64,000 bases of DNA from an uncultured Coriobacteriales bacterium (GTDB taxonomy: Bacteria > Actinomycetota > Coriobacteriia > Coriobacteriales > UMGS124): the NCBI GenBank assembly GCA_934636245.1, contig CAKUAI010000010.1, forward strand, positions 77,358 to 141,357, given 5' to 3'. Position 1 is the first letter of the stretch, and each line of letters opens with the position of its first letter. The notes below the pieces were generated by a model. The model was not told where the DNA came from, searched no databases, and saw nothing but the letters and a program-made list of their open reading frames with translations. Below, piece after piece: positions 9,263-17,131 of this stretch. The translations under genes and the position numbers were made by a program.

Positions 9263-10069
9263 ATGAGCGAGAACACGATGGCCGAGACGCTAGACACCCA
9301 GGCCGAGGCCACCTCCGCCGACGCCGCCGCACAGGTTGAGCAGGCTGCGACTGCCGTTTCCGAGGAGGTCGCCGCCGCCCTCGAGGGCCGCGCCGCTTTC
9401 TACGAGACGCTTGCGGGCCTCTTCTGGATGCCGCTCACGGCCGAGCAGGTAGAGGCCATGGCCGGCCAGGACTTCTCCGCCTATGCCGAGCTCAACGAAG
9501 ACTTCGCCGACGGCGTGAACGACATCACGCGCTACCTGCGCAAGCGCAACACCGGCACGCGCGACGAGATGGCCGTGGACTTCACGGGCACCTTCACGGG
9601 CATCAAGACCTACGAGGGCAAGACCGCCGTGCCGTACAAGTCGGTCTTCACGAGCGAAGACGGCCTTATGTACCAGGAGGGTTTCCGCGAGGTATACCAC
9701 GCCTTCAAGGCTGAGGCCATCAAGAAGCGCGCCGGGCTCGACTACCCCGACGACCACATCTCGTTCCTCTGCCAGTTCATGGCCATCATGAGCCGCCGCA
9801 CGCTCGAGGCCCTGCAGGCCGGCGACTACGACAAGGCCGCCCACGACGTGAAGGCCTCCGCCGACTTCCTCGACAACAACATCCTCTCCTGGTACGACCA
9901 GCTCATGGAGCGTTCGCTGTTGCTCATCAAGACCCGCTTCTACAAGGGCGTCATGAAGCTTGCGCGTGGCTTCTTCACGCTCGACCGCGAGACGCTGGCC
10001 GACCTGGCCGATGAAGTTGCCGAGCTTGCCGAGGCGGCCAAGAAGGCCGAAGGGACCCCTGCCGAGTAA
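9263..10069 (+). CDS. TorD/DmsD-family molybdoenzyme chaperone
   Basis: A 268-residue all-helical protein of the TorD family. It binds the Tat signal of a molybdoenzyme, keeps the apo-protein open for cofactor insertion, and proofreads export. Family features are the RAAFYETLAGLFW opening helix, the Y.SVF..EDGLMYQE loop, and the DHISFLCQFMAIM helix. The ORF is open further upstream, but the start at 9263 follows GGAGAGG and begins the typical acidic N-terminus. A 176-bp gap separates it from the FeS gene, so it may have a separate promoter. Its client is presumably the catalytic subunit at 5611. Confidence 0.88.
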   Translation: MSENTMAETLDTQAEATSADAAAQVEQAATAVSEEVAAALEGRAAFYETLAGLFWMPLTAEQVEAMAGQDFSAYAELNEDFADGVNDITRYLRKRNTGTRDEMAVDFTGTFTGIKTYEGKTAVPYKSVFTSEDGLMYQEGFREVYHAFKAEAIKKRAGLDYPDDHISFLCQFMAIMSRRTLEALQAGDYDKAAHDVKASADFLDNNILSWYDQLMERSLLLIKTRFYKGVMKLARGFFTLDRETLADLADEVAELAEAAKKAEGTPAE

Positions 10070-10185
10070 CGCAAAGCTTGCCTGTCCTTTCAAGGCATCC
10101 AAAAATATAGTTGAGCTGCCACTTTTGCCCTCGCCTCTTTTTTGCGTACAATCATGTGCGTGCATTCAAGGGGAGAGGGTTTTGT

Positions 10186-11766
10186 ATGGGACAGATGAGC
10201 GCTTCTGGGGGGAAGCGAGGGTTAACCGAAGAGTTGGCGACGCGCTGGCCGTCGCTGCCGTTTATGGCGTTCGGCGTGTGGACCGCTTGGTCGTCGCTTA
10301 CCTATTCTGGGTCGCTGTGGCTTTCTGACAACGAGGTCAACGGGTTCTATCTGTCGTTGCTGTTCGTCATCTCCACCATGGCGTGCGCTGCCGTGTTCCT
10401 TGGGGCACCGTTCTTTGCCCGCCGCCATGCCGATAAGGGCGACGTCTCGAATCGTGCTGTCATGGGACTCGGTCTCACGGCCGCTCTGGGTGCCTTCCTC
10501 ATCATCCTCGCTGGCCCGTACTGGCTGGGCGTTTCCCGCCAAGCAACCTCTGTGTTTGTAGTCGGAGCCCTTATGACGGGTGTTGGCACGGCCGGCATCG
10601 GTCTGCGCTGTGCGACGCTCTATGGCGGGCTGCCGCCTCGCAGGGCGCTCATCACAGCGGCATTGTCGCAGCTTGTGGCTTCGTTTATCTATTTTGTTGT
10701 GCTGGAGACCCCTGCATGGGCTCCCATTGCCCATGGTCCCTCGCTTGCCCATATCCTGGCGTTCACGCTGCTGCCGGTGATTGCCGCCTGGCTTTCGTGC
10801 ATCAAGCCGTCGCGCGAGTCGCTCTTTGAGGAGGAAGTACGCCAGTACCCGGCAAACAGCGGGGCACTTCCCTCGGCGTTTTGGCGTTTCGCGGCCTTTG
10901 CGTTTGCGCTTGCCCTCATCACCACGTTCATCCGTTCCTCCATGGTGACGGTGAGCGCGCTTGCCAACACGGTCGAGGGCAACAACGTGCTGCAGCTCCT
11001 GCGTATCGCGATGGTGCTCGTCGTGATCGCCTGGACGCTGCGCTCCGACGCCCAGGGGTTCGACCTGGGGCGTGTTTGTTCGCTTGCCACGGTGCTTGCC
11101 GCCGTGGTCACCGCTTGCTCGGCGGCTTTGGGCGGAACCACGAGCGCGCTCAGCGTGATCGTGTACTTTGCCAGCAGCATCTTCGAGTTCTTCATGTGGT
11201 GCCTGCTCGCCTTCATCGTGTACCAGAAGCACATCTCGCCGCTTGCCGTGTTCGGCTTCGGCCGCGGTCTCTTTATGCTCGGCTGCGCCCTGGGCTGGGC
11301 GCTTGGTATCGTCGCGATGCCAATCATCGAGGCAGCCTCGGCCCAGGTGGTCGTGAGTATCGTGCTTGCCGGTGCCATCATCATCTTGTGGCTTGCCCTG
11401 TTCTCGGGCAAGGACTACGAGCGCCTCTTCTCCACGGTGGGCGAGGACGAGCTGTCGCTGGAGGACCTCTTTGAAATCGATCAGCGCCCTGACGAAGGCA
11501 CCGAGGCGGGCCAGCCCAAGTCGGAGCGCAAAGGCAAGTTCGGCCAGGCAGTGGAGGCAGTCGCGGGCCGCAATGCCCTTTCTGCTCGCGAGGCTGACGT
11601 GCTGCGCTACCTTGCCATGGGCTACGGCTCGGACCGCATCGCCCAAACCATGGGCGTCAAGGTAAATACCGTGCGCACCCACACCCACAACGTCTACGTC
11701 AAGCTCGACGTCCACTCCCGCGAGGAGCTCATGCGCCTGGTAGACGACGAGGTGGCGGGGATGTAG
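10186..11766 (+). CDS. Membrane-bound LuxR-family transcription regulator
   Basis: A 526-residue regulator. Roughly residues 15-420 are a polytopic membrane domain with about 12 hydrophobic helices; a short acidic linker follows, and the last 65 residues are a LuxR/GerE helix-turn-helix (LSAREADVLRYLAMGY, then TVRTHTHNVYVKLDVHS). This architecture is typical of Eggerthellaceae, where such regulators sit beside molybdo- and flavoenzyme genes and are thought to sense the enzyme's substrate directly. The start at 10186 follows GGGGAGAG; the in-frame ATG at 10111 lacks a ribosome site. It lies downstream of the TorD gene on the same strand and is the obvious candidate to control the molybdoenzyme operon. 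Confidence 0.9.
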   Translation: MGQMSASGGKRGLTEELATRWPSLPFMAFGVWTAWSSLTYSGSLWLSDNEVNGFYLSLLFVISTMACAAVFLGAPFFARRHADKGDVSNRAVMGLGLTAALGAFLIILAGPYWLGVSRQATSVFVVGALMTGVGTAGIGLRCATLYGGLPPRRALITAALSQLVASFIYFVVLETPAWAPIAHGPSLAHILAFTLLPVIAAWLSCIKPSRESLFEEEVRQYPANSGALPSAFWRFAAFAFALALITTFIRSSMVTVSALANTVEGNNVLQLLRIAMVLVVIAWTLRSDAQGFDLGRVCSLATVLAAVVTACSAALGGTTSALSVIVYFASSIFEFFMWCLLAFIVYQKHISPLAVFGFGRGLFMLGCALGWALGIVAMPIIEAASAQVVVSIVLAGAIIILWLALFSGKDYERLFSTVGEDELSLEDLFEIDQRPDEGTEAGQPKSERKGKFGQAVEAVAGRNALSAREADVLRYLAMGYGSDRIAQTMGVKVNTVRTHTHNVYVKLDVHSREELMRLVDDEVAGM

Positions 11767-11769
11767 GCC

Positions 11770-11970
11770 TTAGAAGCCTTGTTCCTCCACCATCGATATA
11801 AGCTCTTGCTTGGAATGGACTCCGAACTTGGCGTAGATGCGTTGGACATGCGTCTTTACTGTGGCATCGGAGATGAAAAGCTCTCCGCGGATGAACGACC
11901 GGTCACGACCGTATGCAAGGAGTACGAACACGTCGGTCTCACGGGGGTCTATAGTCTGCCGGGGGGTTTG
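11770..11970 (-). pseudogene. Relic of a second LuxR regulator (C-terminal HTH only)
   Basis: On the minus strand, 66 codons encode an almost complete LuxR/GerE DNA-binding domain (IDPRETDVFVLLAYGR, then ATVKTHVQRIYAKFGVHS) ending in a natural stop at 11770-11772. Upstream the frame meets TGA at 11971-11973 and nothing of the membrane domain remains. The relic ends three bases from the stop of the intact LuxR gene, tail to tail. It is clearly recognisable but has no start or sensor, so it is a remnant. The missing part is replaced by the promoter region of the ATPase gene at 12065, suggesting loss at the edge of an insertion. Confidence 0.85.
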
Positions 11971-12013
11971 TCAGCGGTGAACTCCGGATGAGAATCCTCC
12001 CTTGTGCTATAGT

Positions 12014-12048
12014 TTACTCAAAAAAGTTGACTCAAAAATATTGAGTAA
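12014..12048 (+). promoter_or_regulatory. Three ACTCAA/TTGAGT half-sites before the ATPase gene
   Basis: ACTCAA occurs at 12016-12021 and 12030-12035, and its inverse TTGAGT at 12041-12046. The outer pair extends to TTACTCAA / TTGAGTAA. They lie 17-50 bp before the start codon, just ahead of the AAGGAGG ribosome site, in an AT-rich stretch. They look like an operator, possibly autoregulatory. Confidence 0.5.
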
Positions 12049-12064
12049 CATGCAAGGAGGAAAA

Positions 12065-13447
12065 ATGGGCTTTGTTGGCAGGAAGGACGAGCAAAAGAGG
12101 CTCCTCCGTGTATTTCGAGACGATGCCCAGAATGCCACGCTCGTTTATGGCCGTCGCCGCGTTGGCAAGAGTGAGCTGTTGTTGCACTGCCTTCGGCAAA
12201 TTGACGTCCGGACAATCTATTACGAGTGCCGACAAACCTCTGAGGCTCTGAATGTAAAGGGCCTCGCTGATGTCGTGGCGGAGTCGTTCGATATTCCACG
12301 CCCCGCGTTTGATGGCATTGAGGAAGCGCTGGGGTTCATATTCGAGAGGGCGACGCGCGAGAAGATAGTGCTGGTTATAGACGAATATCCGTACCTGCGA
12401 GATGCAGTCAAAGGGATGGATTCCATCCTGCAGGTGCTTATCGACATGTATCGAAATCGCTCGCACATCTCACTGGTTGTGTGTGGCTCCTACGTCGAGG
12501 TCATGAGGTCTCTTTTGGAAAGGGAGAACCCCCTGTATGGCCGCATAGACCTCAAAATCAATCTCAAGCCGATGGACTACCTCGATTCCTCCGAGTTTTA
12601 CCCGGATTTCTCTTGCGAGGACAAGGTGCGTCTCTACAGCGTGTTTGGCGGCATCCCTTATTACAATCGTTTGATAGACCAAGATGCCACCGTACGCGAG
12701 AATCTCATTGAGTTGCTCGTGCGCCCCGACGCACGTCTTGAAGATGAAGTCTCCGCGTTCCTCTTGTCCGAGATATCCAAGATCGCCAATGCCAACGAGG
12801 TATTTTGCGCCCTGGCGGATGGGAGTTCGCGCTACAAAGACATACTCGATCAGTCGCACGTCTCCAGTCCCTCGATGCTTGCCAATGTGTTGGACAAGCT
12901 GGTCAAGATGCAGCTCGTGCAGAAACGCGCCCCCATCAATGACATGCAGAACAAGAAGAAGTCGTCCTATGTCATCTCAGACGGCCTTTCCCTGTTTTAC
13001 TATCGGTATGTGTTCCGCTATGCCTCGCAACGCAATGTGCTCGACTCTGATGTCTTTTTCGACCGTTTCGTTGCCAGCGATTTCGAGAATCGCTATGTGC
13101 CCCACGCTTTTGAGGAGGTTTGTCGACAGTATCTCGTGCGCCAGAACCGTATCGGACGCATCGAGCCGCCGTTCAATCTCATTGGCAGGTATTGGTATGA
13201 CGACCCGGCGCATAAAACCAACGGTGAGTTCGATGTTGTGACGGAAGACCCACAGGGTTATGTCTTCTATGAGGCGAAGTTCCGGAGCACTCCCGTTACG
13301 CAGACGATGATTGACGAAGAAATCTCCCAGGTGGAGGCGACCGGTCTCAATTGTCACCGTTACGGGTTCTTTTCTCGCTCGGGATTTGATGGGGTCGCAG
13401 CAAGCGATGAAATTGAGCTTATCAGTCTTGAGGACATGTACGTCTAG
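12065..13447 (+). CDS. ATPase_2/DUF234-type AAA+ ATPase with nuclease-like C-terminus
   Basis: A 460-residue ATPase of the 'archaeal ATPase' (PF01637) plus DUF234 type. Walker A is VYGRRRVGKSELL, Walker B is KIVLVIDEYPYL, and a winged-helix segment lies near residues 255-310. The C-terminal ~100 residues contain GEFDVV followed by YVFYEAKF, the spacing expected for a PD-(D/E)XK-like nuclease core. The start at 12065 follows AAGGAGG. The family is patchily distributed and its function is unknown; association with mobile or defence regions is often seen. Base composition here is visibly lower in GC than in neighbouring genes, in line with transfer. Confidence 0.88.
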   Translation: MGFVGRKDEQKRLLRVFRDDAQNATLVYGRRRVGKSELLLHCLRQIDVRTIYYECRQTSEALNVKGLADVVAESFDIPRPAFDGIEEALGFIFERATREKIVLVIDEYPYLRDAVKGMDSILQVLIDMYRNRSHISLVVCGSYVEVMRSLLERENPLYGRIDLKINLKPMDYLDSSEFYPDFSCEDKVRLYSVFGGIPYYNRLIDQDATVRENLIELLVRPDARLEDEVSAFLLSEISKIANANEVFCALADGSSRYKDILDQSHVSSPSMLANVLDKLVKMQLVQKRAPINDMQNKKKSSYVISDGLSLFYYRYVFRYASQRNVLDSDVFFDRFVASDFENRYVPHAFEEVCRQYLVRQNRIGRIEPPFNLIGRYWYDDPAHKTNGEFDVVTEDPQGYVFYEAKFRSTPVTQTMIDEEISQVEATGLNCHRYGFFSRSGFDGVAASDEIELISLEDMYV

Positions 13448-13534
13448 GTTTGACGAATACAAGCAAGCTCCCGCGGCTCGCTCGCTTGGTTGCGAGGGAC
13501 GCGGGGTTCGGTGTTCTCGATGACACCCAGTCTC

Positions 13535-14809
13535 CTAATGCGCCAGGCATCCCAAGGGGATGACGTGCACTCCGTCAGGGCGTGTGTAGGCGTAACGGCC
13601 TCCGGTCACCACGGCGAGGAATGAAGGTGCACCCGTCTTCTTCTCATCGACCTTATCGGCGAGCGTTAGCAGGTTTGATGCGCCCTCATTGATTCGCGCC
13701 TCTCCGCCAAGCTTGACTTCGATGCCGCCCCAGCGTCCATCTTGCAGTCGCACGATGATGTCGGCCTCAAGGCCACCCTTGTCACGATAGTGATAGATGC
13801 CTCCTCCCATGGTGCGTACATATACGCGCAGGTCTCGCGCACAAAGCGATTCGAACAAGTATCCCATGGTGTTGAGGTCGTTGAGGAGGCCGTCGGGGTT
13901 GGTTTCGAGCGATGCGGCCGCTAGCGACGGGTCGCATAGGTGCCATACGGCTGCGGCCCGCAAAGGGGTTTTCGACCTGAGGGTAGGTGCCCATGCCTTT
14001 GCTTCCTCGATGACGAAGAGTCGCCTTAAAGCGGTCAGATAGATGCGCAGGGTTGGTTCACTCATGCCGACGCCAACATCCTTGACGTCGGCGCGGAGAG
14101 TAGAGATGGATGCCTCCTGGGCGCTGCTGCGGGATATGGAACGCAGCAGCGCCCTGGCGCGGTCGGGGTCAAGCGTAGCTCCACTTGCTTCCGAGATGTC
14201 CGACTCGCAAAGCGCAGCGATGTAGTCAGTCGCCACGCCTGTATCGAGTGTTCCCCGTGCTATGGGTGCCGGCCATCCACCGGCGCAAATGAGCTTTGCG
14301 TAGTCCTCCACGCTGATGTTCGAGACGCCTTCGACCCTTTGTGCGCCTCCGAAGAGGTCGTTCAGCCGTACTTCGCAGCTTGACCGTCCTGACTCTTCAA
14401 GCGACATGGGATCCATGCTGACGCGCGCGATACGTCCGGTGCCCGTGTGCTTTGGGGCGTCGTCTTTGTCGAAGTTGGGCGGTGTTGCCGAGCCAGTTAG
14501 GAGGAACTGCGCCGGCTCGCCTCCCGCCATGTCGATTGCATTGATGACGGCATCCCAGAGTACAGGTGCGACCTGCCACTCGTCGATAAGGCGCGGCTTG
14601 TCTCCGCGCAGCAGCAGCGAGGGCTGGATGGATGCCGCTTCCATGTTTGCGGCATACGTGTCGGGGTCGCGCATCTTCAAGGTACTTGCAGCAAGCTGCT
14701 CGCAGGTCGATGTCTTTCCGCACCACTTTGGACCTCGCACAAGTACGGCTCCCGTGCGATTGAGACACTGCTTTAACTCGTTATCAATGACTCGTGGCAT
14801 ATAAGCCAT
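13535..14809 (-). CDS. AAA_14/DUF4143-type ATPase
   Basis: An ATPase of about 424 residues. Walker A is LVRGPKWCGKTST near residue 26, Walker B is KPRLIDEWQ, and sensor-like QFLLTGSATP follows. The C-terminal DUF4143 part ends in a PD-(D/E)XK-like core (GLEADIIV, then WGGIEVKLG). The start at 14809 (MAYMPR) has ideal spacing from AAAGGGG; 14815 would leave none. It converges on the other ATPase gene, with 87 bp between stops, and its upstream region carries four 23-bp repeats. Such ATPases are common in bacterial and archaeal genomes, often multicopy and often decayed, with no agreed role. Confidence 0.88.
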   Translation of the reverse strand: MAYMPRVIDNELKQCLNRTGAVLVRGPKWCGKTSTCEQLAASTLKMRDPDTYAANMEAASIQPSLLLRGDKPRLIDEWQVAPVLWDAVINAIDMAGGEPAQFLLTGSATPPNFDKDDAPKHTGTGRIARVSMDPMSLEESGRSSCEVRLNDLFGGAQRVEGVSNISVEDYAKLICAGGWPAPIARGTLDTGVATDYIAALCESDISEASGATLDPDRARALLRSISRSSAQEASISTLRADVKDVGVGMSEPTLRIYLTALRRLFVIEEAKAWAPTLRSKTPLRAAAVWHLCDPSLAAASLETNPDGLLNDLNTMGYLFESLCARDLRVYVRTMGGGIYHYRDKGGLEADIIVRLQDGRWGGIEVKLGGEARINEGASNLLTLADKVDEKKTGAPSFLAVVTGGRYAYTRPDGVHVIPLGCLAH

Positions 14810-14841
14810 ATCCATCCCCTTTCAACTGCGGTAATAGTAGC

Positions 14842-14926
14842 ACTTTCGACTTTGGCGACGTTTGACTTTCGGATTTGGCGCAGTTTTACTTTCGGGTTTG
14901 GCGGCATTTGACTTTCGGGTTTGGCG
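14842..14926. repeat. Four tandem copies of a 23-bp repeat upstream of the DUF4143 ATPase gene
   Basis: Units begin at 14842, 14865, 14888 and 14911, an exact 23-bp period. The shared core is ACTTTCG-(3 variable)-TTGGCG. They sit 30-120 bp upstream of the minus-strand ATPase start. The regular spacing suggests an iterated binding site; a transcript on the minus strand would also read as a short repetitive peptide, but no ribosome site supports that. Confidence 0.8.
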
Positions 14927-14986
14927 ATTGAAAACGTCGATGACCAACCTGTTGGTTCTCTTTTGTCCAAAGGGATACTCTTCTAC

Positions 14987-15075
14987 TTACATTTGTAAAG
15001 ATTGTTTTCCTGTTCTATTTACAATCATAAATCGCCCTGTTATGCTGGGTTCAGCATCGATGCTTACAGATGTAA
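14987..15075 (+). promoter_or_regulatory. blaI operator: Two BlaI-type operators
   Basis: TTACATTTGTAA (14987-14998) and TTACAGATGTAA (15064-15075) match the TACA-N2-TGTA dyad bound by BlaI/MecI repressors. A degenerate third copy, TTACAATCATAA, lies at 15018-15029, and an unrelated hairpin ATGCTG-N4-CAGCAT at 15042-15057. They precede the blaI-like gene by 23-110 bp, so autorepression is expected. Confidence 0.8.
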
Positions 15076-15097
15076 ATCGCGATGGAAGTGGGAACCC

Positions 15098-15481
15098 ATG
15101 GGAGCAAAGGTTGAGCTGACGGAAGCCGAGATGCAGGTCATGGGGGTGGTGTGGGCAGGCGAGGATGTGACTGCCAAGCAGGTGGTTGATGGGTTGGGCC
15201 AGGCATGCGGGTACAGCTCGAGCACCTCATATACGCTTATTTACCGCTGCATCAAGAAAGGCGCAATTACGCGGCAAGACCCGGGCTTTATCCTCAAGCC
15301 GCTGGTCAGCCGTGAGGAAATGCAAGACTTCGAGACACGCAGACTTGCCGACAGGCTCTTCGACGGCTCGCTTGACAACCTGTTCGCCGCCCTCATCGAT
15401 AGGCGTGAGATTTCAGGTGAGGCGGTCGAGCGCCTGCGCGGCATGATTGACGACTACGAAAAGTCCAATCCGCAGGAGTAG
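15098..15481 (+). CDS. BlaI/MecI-family repressor
   Basis: A 127-residue winged-helix repressor: LTEAEMQVMGVVWAG is the typical first helix, SSTSYTLIYRCIKKGAI the recognition region with wing, and the C-terminus a helical dimerisation arm. Family members hold the operon off until a membrane M56 peptidase partner triggers their cleavage. The start at 15098 gives the usual N-terminus; its ribosome site is weak. Two operator palindromes precede it, and the sensor peptidase gene begins 26 bp downstream, making a classic repressor-sensor pair. No beta-lactamase or PBP2a gene is near, so the regulated genes and signal are unknown. Confidence 0.88.
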   Translation: MGAKVELTEAEMQVMGVVWAGEDVTAKQVVDGLGQACGYSSSTSYTLIYRCIKKGAITRQDPGFILKPLVSREEMQDFETRRLADRLFDGSLDNLFAALIDRREISGEAVERLRGMIDDYEKSNPQE

Positions 15482-15507
15482 CGATTTCTTTCGAAGGGAG
15501 GTGCGAT

Positions 15508-17004
15508 ATGGTTTCTCCCGTTACCGCCTGCGTGCAGGCGTCGGTCGTGATTGCGGCCGTGCTTGTGGCGCGGGTATGCCTGGCAAAGAAGGCTCCGCCA
15601 GCGGTTTTTGTGGTGTGCTGGTGGCTGGTTCTCTTGCGCGCCCTCGTGCCGCTTTTTCCTGAGCATCAAGCAAGGGAAGTCATCGACGTGAGTGAGTGGG
15701 CGGCTCGGTTGTCGCAACAGCCGGGCACGGCGCTGTTTTCTCCTGCGAGTTCCGATGCCGCTCCCGTTTTGCAGGGTGCGGCAGCAACGACGGGTTTGTT
15801 CGATGCCCTCACCGGGATATGGGCCGTTGTCGCGGCGACGCTCTGCATCCTGTTCGCCGTGGTGTACGCGCACGATAGGCTCGCGCTCTTTCGCGCGGGC
15901 CTGGATGTTACCGATGATTTTGCAGGCCAGATTTCTCGGTTTCAAACCCCGATTCTGCGCCGCGGCGTGCGTATCGTTGAAGTCGACGGTTTACCGACGC
16001 CTGTCTCCTATGGCGTTTTGCGCCCGATTATAGCCATCCCAGCCGGTTTTCGGCTTTCGGTCACAAAGGACCAGCTCAACTTGGTTTTGTGCCATGAGTT
16101 CTCGCACATCCGACGCCTCGACACCCTGGTCAAACCCCTCGCTGCGCTCATGGTGTGTCTCTACTGGTTTGACCCGCTGATGTGGCTCGCATTTTTCGCT
16201 ATGCAAACTGACATGGAAAAGGCCAGCGACGCTTGGGCGTTGCGTGGCTGTAGCAGAAAGGAGAAAGCGATGTATGCCCGTACCCTTTTGGAAGCGAAAA
16301 CAGCCTCCGGAGCCCTGTGCGCATTTGGCTGCCCTCCGATTGAGAAACGCATCAAGGCCGTGCTTGCGCCTAAACCCTCCCTGCTTGCCTGCATATGCGC
16401 TTGCCTGTTGGTGCTGGCCTGCTGCTTCAGTTCCCTGGCATTTGCGGCTGTGACGTTTCCCGCCGATGCTGACCGGCCGACTATGACTGTGCGCAACGGC
16501 AACTATTCGTTCGACATTCCCGAGTACTGGCAGGGTCGCGTGTCTGTGGCAGTTGATGGGGACTCGACTCACGTCTATCCTACAGGCTATCCAAGCCTGC
16601 CGCTTGTGACAATCACTGTTGCGAGCCCAGGTGATGAGCTCTTTGAGAATATCGGCAACCCGATTCTTTTCGCCACTGAGTATGGGGACGGAAAATACCT
16701 GGCAGTTCAGGCAATCAACTACCTTTGGATGTCGGCTGGAAGCGCTTGGTACAACACATGGCGCTATTATCCCTTTACTGGGGCAAATCCTGAATACCCG
16801 GGCGAGGAAGGCGAAGAGCTCGTCGTTGACCTAAGCACCAATGGTCGTTACACCGCAGCTGAGGCACGCGAGATGGAAAGAGTTAATGGGGACAATGCGG
16901 TTTATGCGGCTCAAGGCGGCAACCGCGGCGCCAAGGACCTCGTCGCTACTATCGTAGTCGACCTGCCCGACGGCACGGTGTATGGCCCCATTCTTCCCGA
17001 CTAG
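15508..17004 (+). CDS. M56-family membrane peptidase sensor (BlaR1-like) with unusual sensor domain
   Basis: A 498-residue membrane protein. Four or more hydrophobic helices surround a zinc-protease motif HEFSHIRRLDT near residue 195, with downstream DMEKASDAWAL, as in BlaR1/MecR1. After a last membrane segment (residues about 292-315) comes an extracytoplasmic domain of roughly 180 residues starting YSFDIPEYWQGRV. This is not the penicillin-binding domain of BlaR1. The expected role is to sense an outside signal and cleave the upstream repressor. GAAGGGAGG precedes the ATG. The sensor domain resembles segments in the exported proteins at 17941 and 56501. Confidence 0.87.
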   Translation: MVSPVTACVQASVVIAAVLVARVCLAKKAPPAVFVVCWWLVLLRALVPLFPEHQAREVIDVSEWAARLSQQPGTALFSPASSDAAPVLQGAAATTGLFDALTGIWAVVAATLCILFAVVYAHDRLALFRAGLDVTDDFAGQISRFQTPILRRGVRIVEVDGLPTPVSYGVLRPIIAIPAGFRLSVTKDQLNLVLCHEFSHIRRLDTLVKPLAALMVCLYWFDPLMWLAFFAMQTDMEKASDAWALRGCSRKEKAMYARTLLEAKTASGALCAFGCPPIEKRIKAVLAPKPSLLACICACLLVLACCFSSLAFAAVTFPADADRPTMTVRNGNYSFDIPEYWQGRVSVAVDGDSTHVYPTGYPSLPLVTITVASPGDELFENIGNPILFATEYGDGKYLAVQAINYLWMSAGSAWYNTWRYYPFTGANPEYPGEEGEELVVDLSTNGRYTAAEAREMERVNGDNAVYAAQGGNRGAKDLVATIVVDLPDGTVYGPILPD

Positions 17005-17027
17005 TGTTGGTGCTTGCTTTACCGCAC

Positions 17028-17101
17028 AACCTTTGTTTAGCCGACTGAAAAACAAAGGTTATTGAATAACCTTTGTTTTCTGACTCCAAACGCAAAGGTT
17101 T
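17028..17101. repeat. Alternating AACCTTTG/CAAAGGTT array with a long hairpin
   Basis: The 8-bp word occurs four times in alternating orientation (about 17028, 17053, 17068 and 17093). The middle pair forms a perfect 13-bp stem (17049-17061 with 17067-17079) around a 5-base loop, AT-rich and ending in TTTT on either strand. It lies after the M56 gene and before the convergent molbindin gene, so a bidirectional terminator is likely, with the extra copies unexplained. Confidence 0.65.
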
Positions 17102-17131
17102 GCCGATGCCATTGTTGCCGTCCATAAACGC

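Noticed and set aside
14842..14926. CRISPR array
   Set aside because: Repeats are only 23 bp in total with no unique spacers and no cas genes; this is a tandem iteron, not repeat-spacer DNA.
14773..14970. Short minus-strand peptide encoded across the 23-bp repeats
   Set aside because: The repetitive peptide is a by-product of the iterons, overlaps the ATPase start and has no ribosome site.
15508..17004. Beta-lactam resistance sensor BlaR1/MecR1
   Set aside because: The peptidase part fits, but the outer domain lacks the S-x-x-K and K-T-G penicillin-binding motifs and no beta-lactamase is adjacent.
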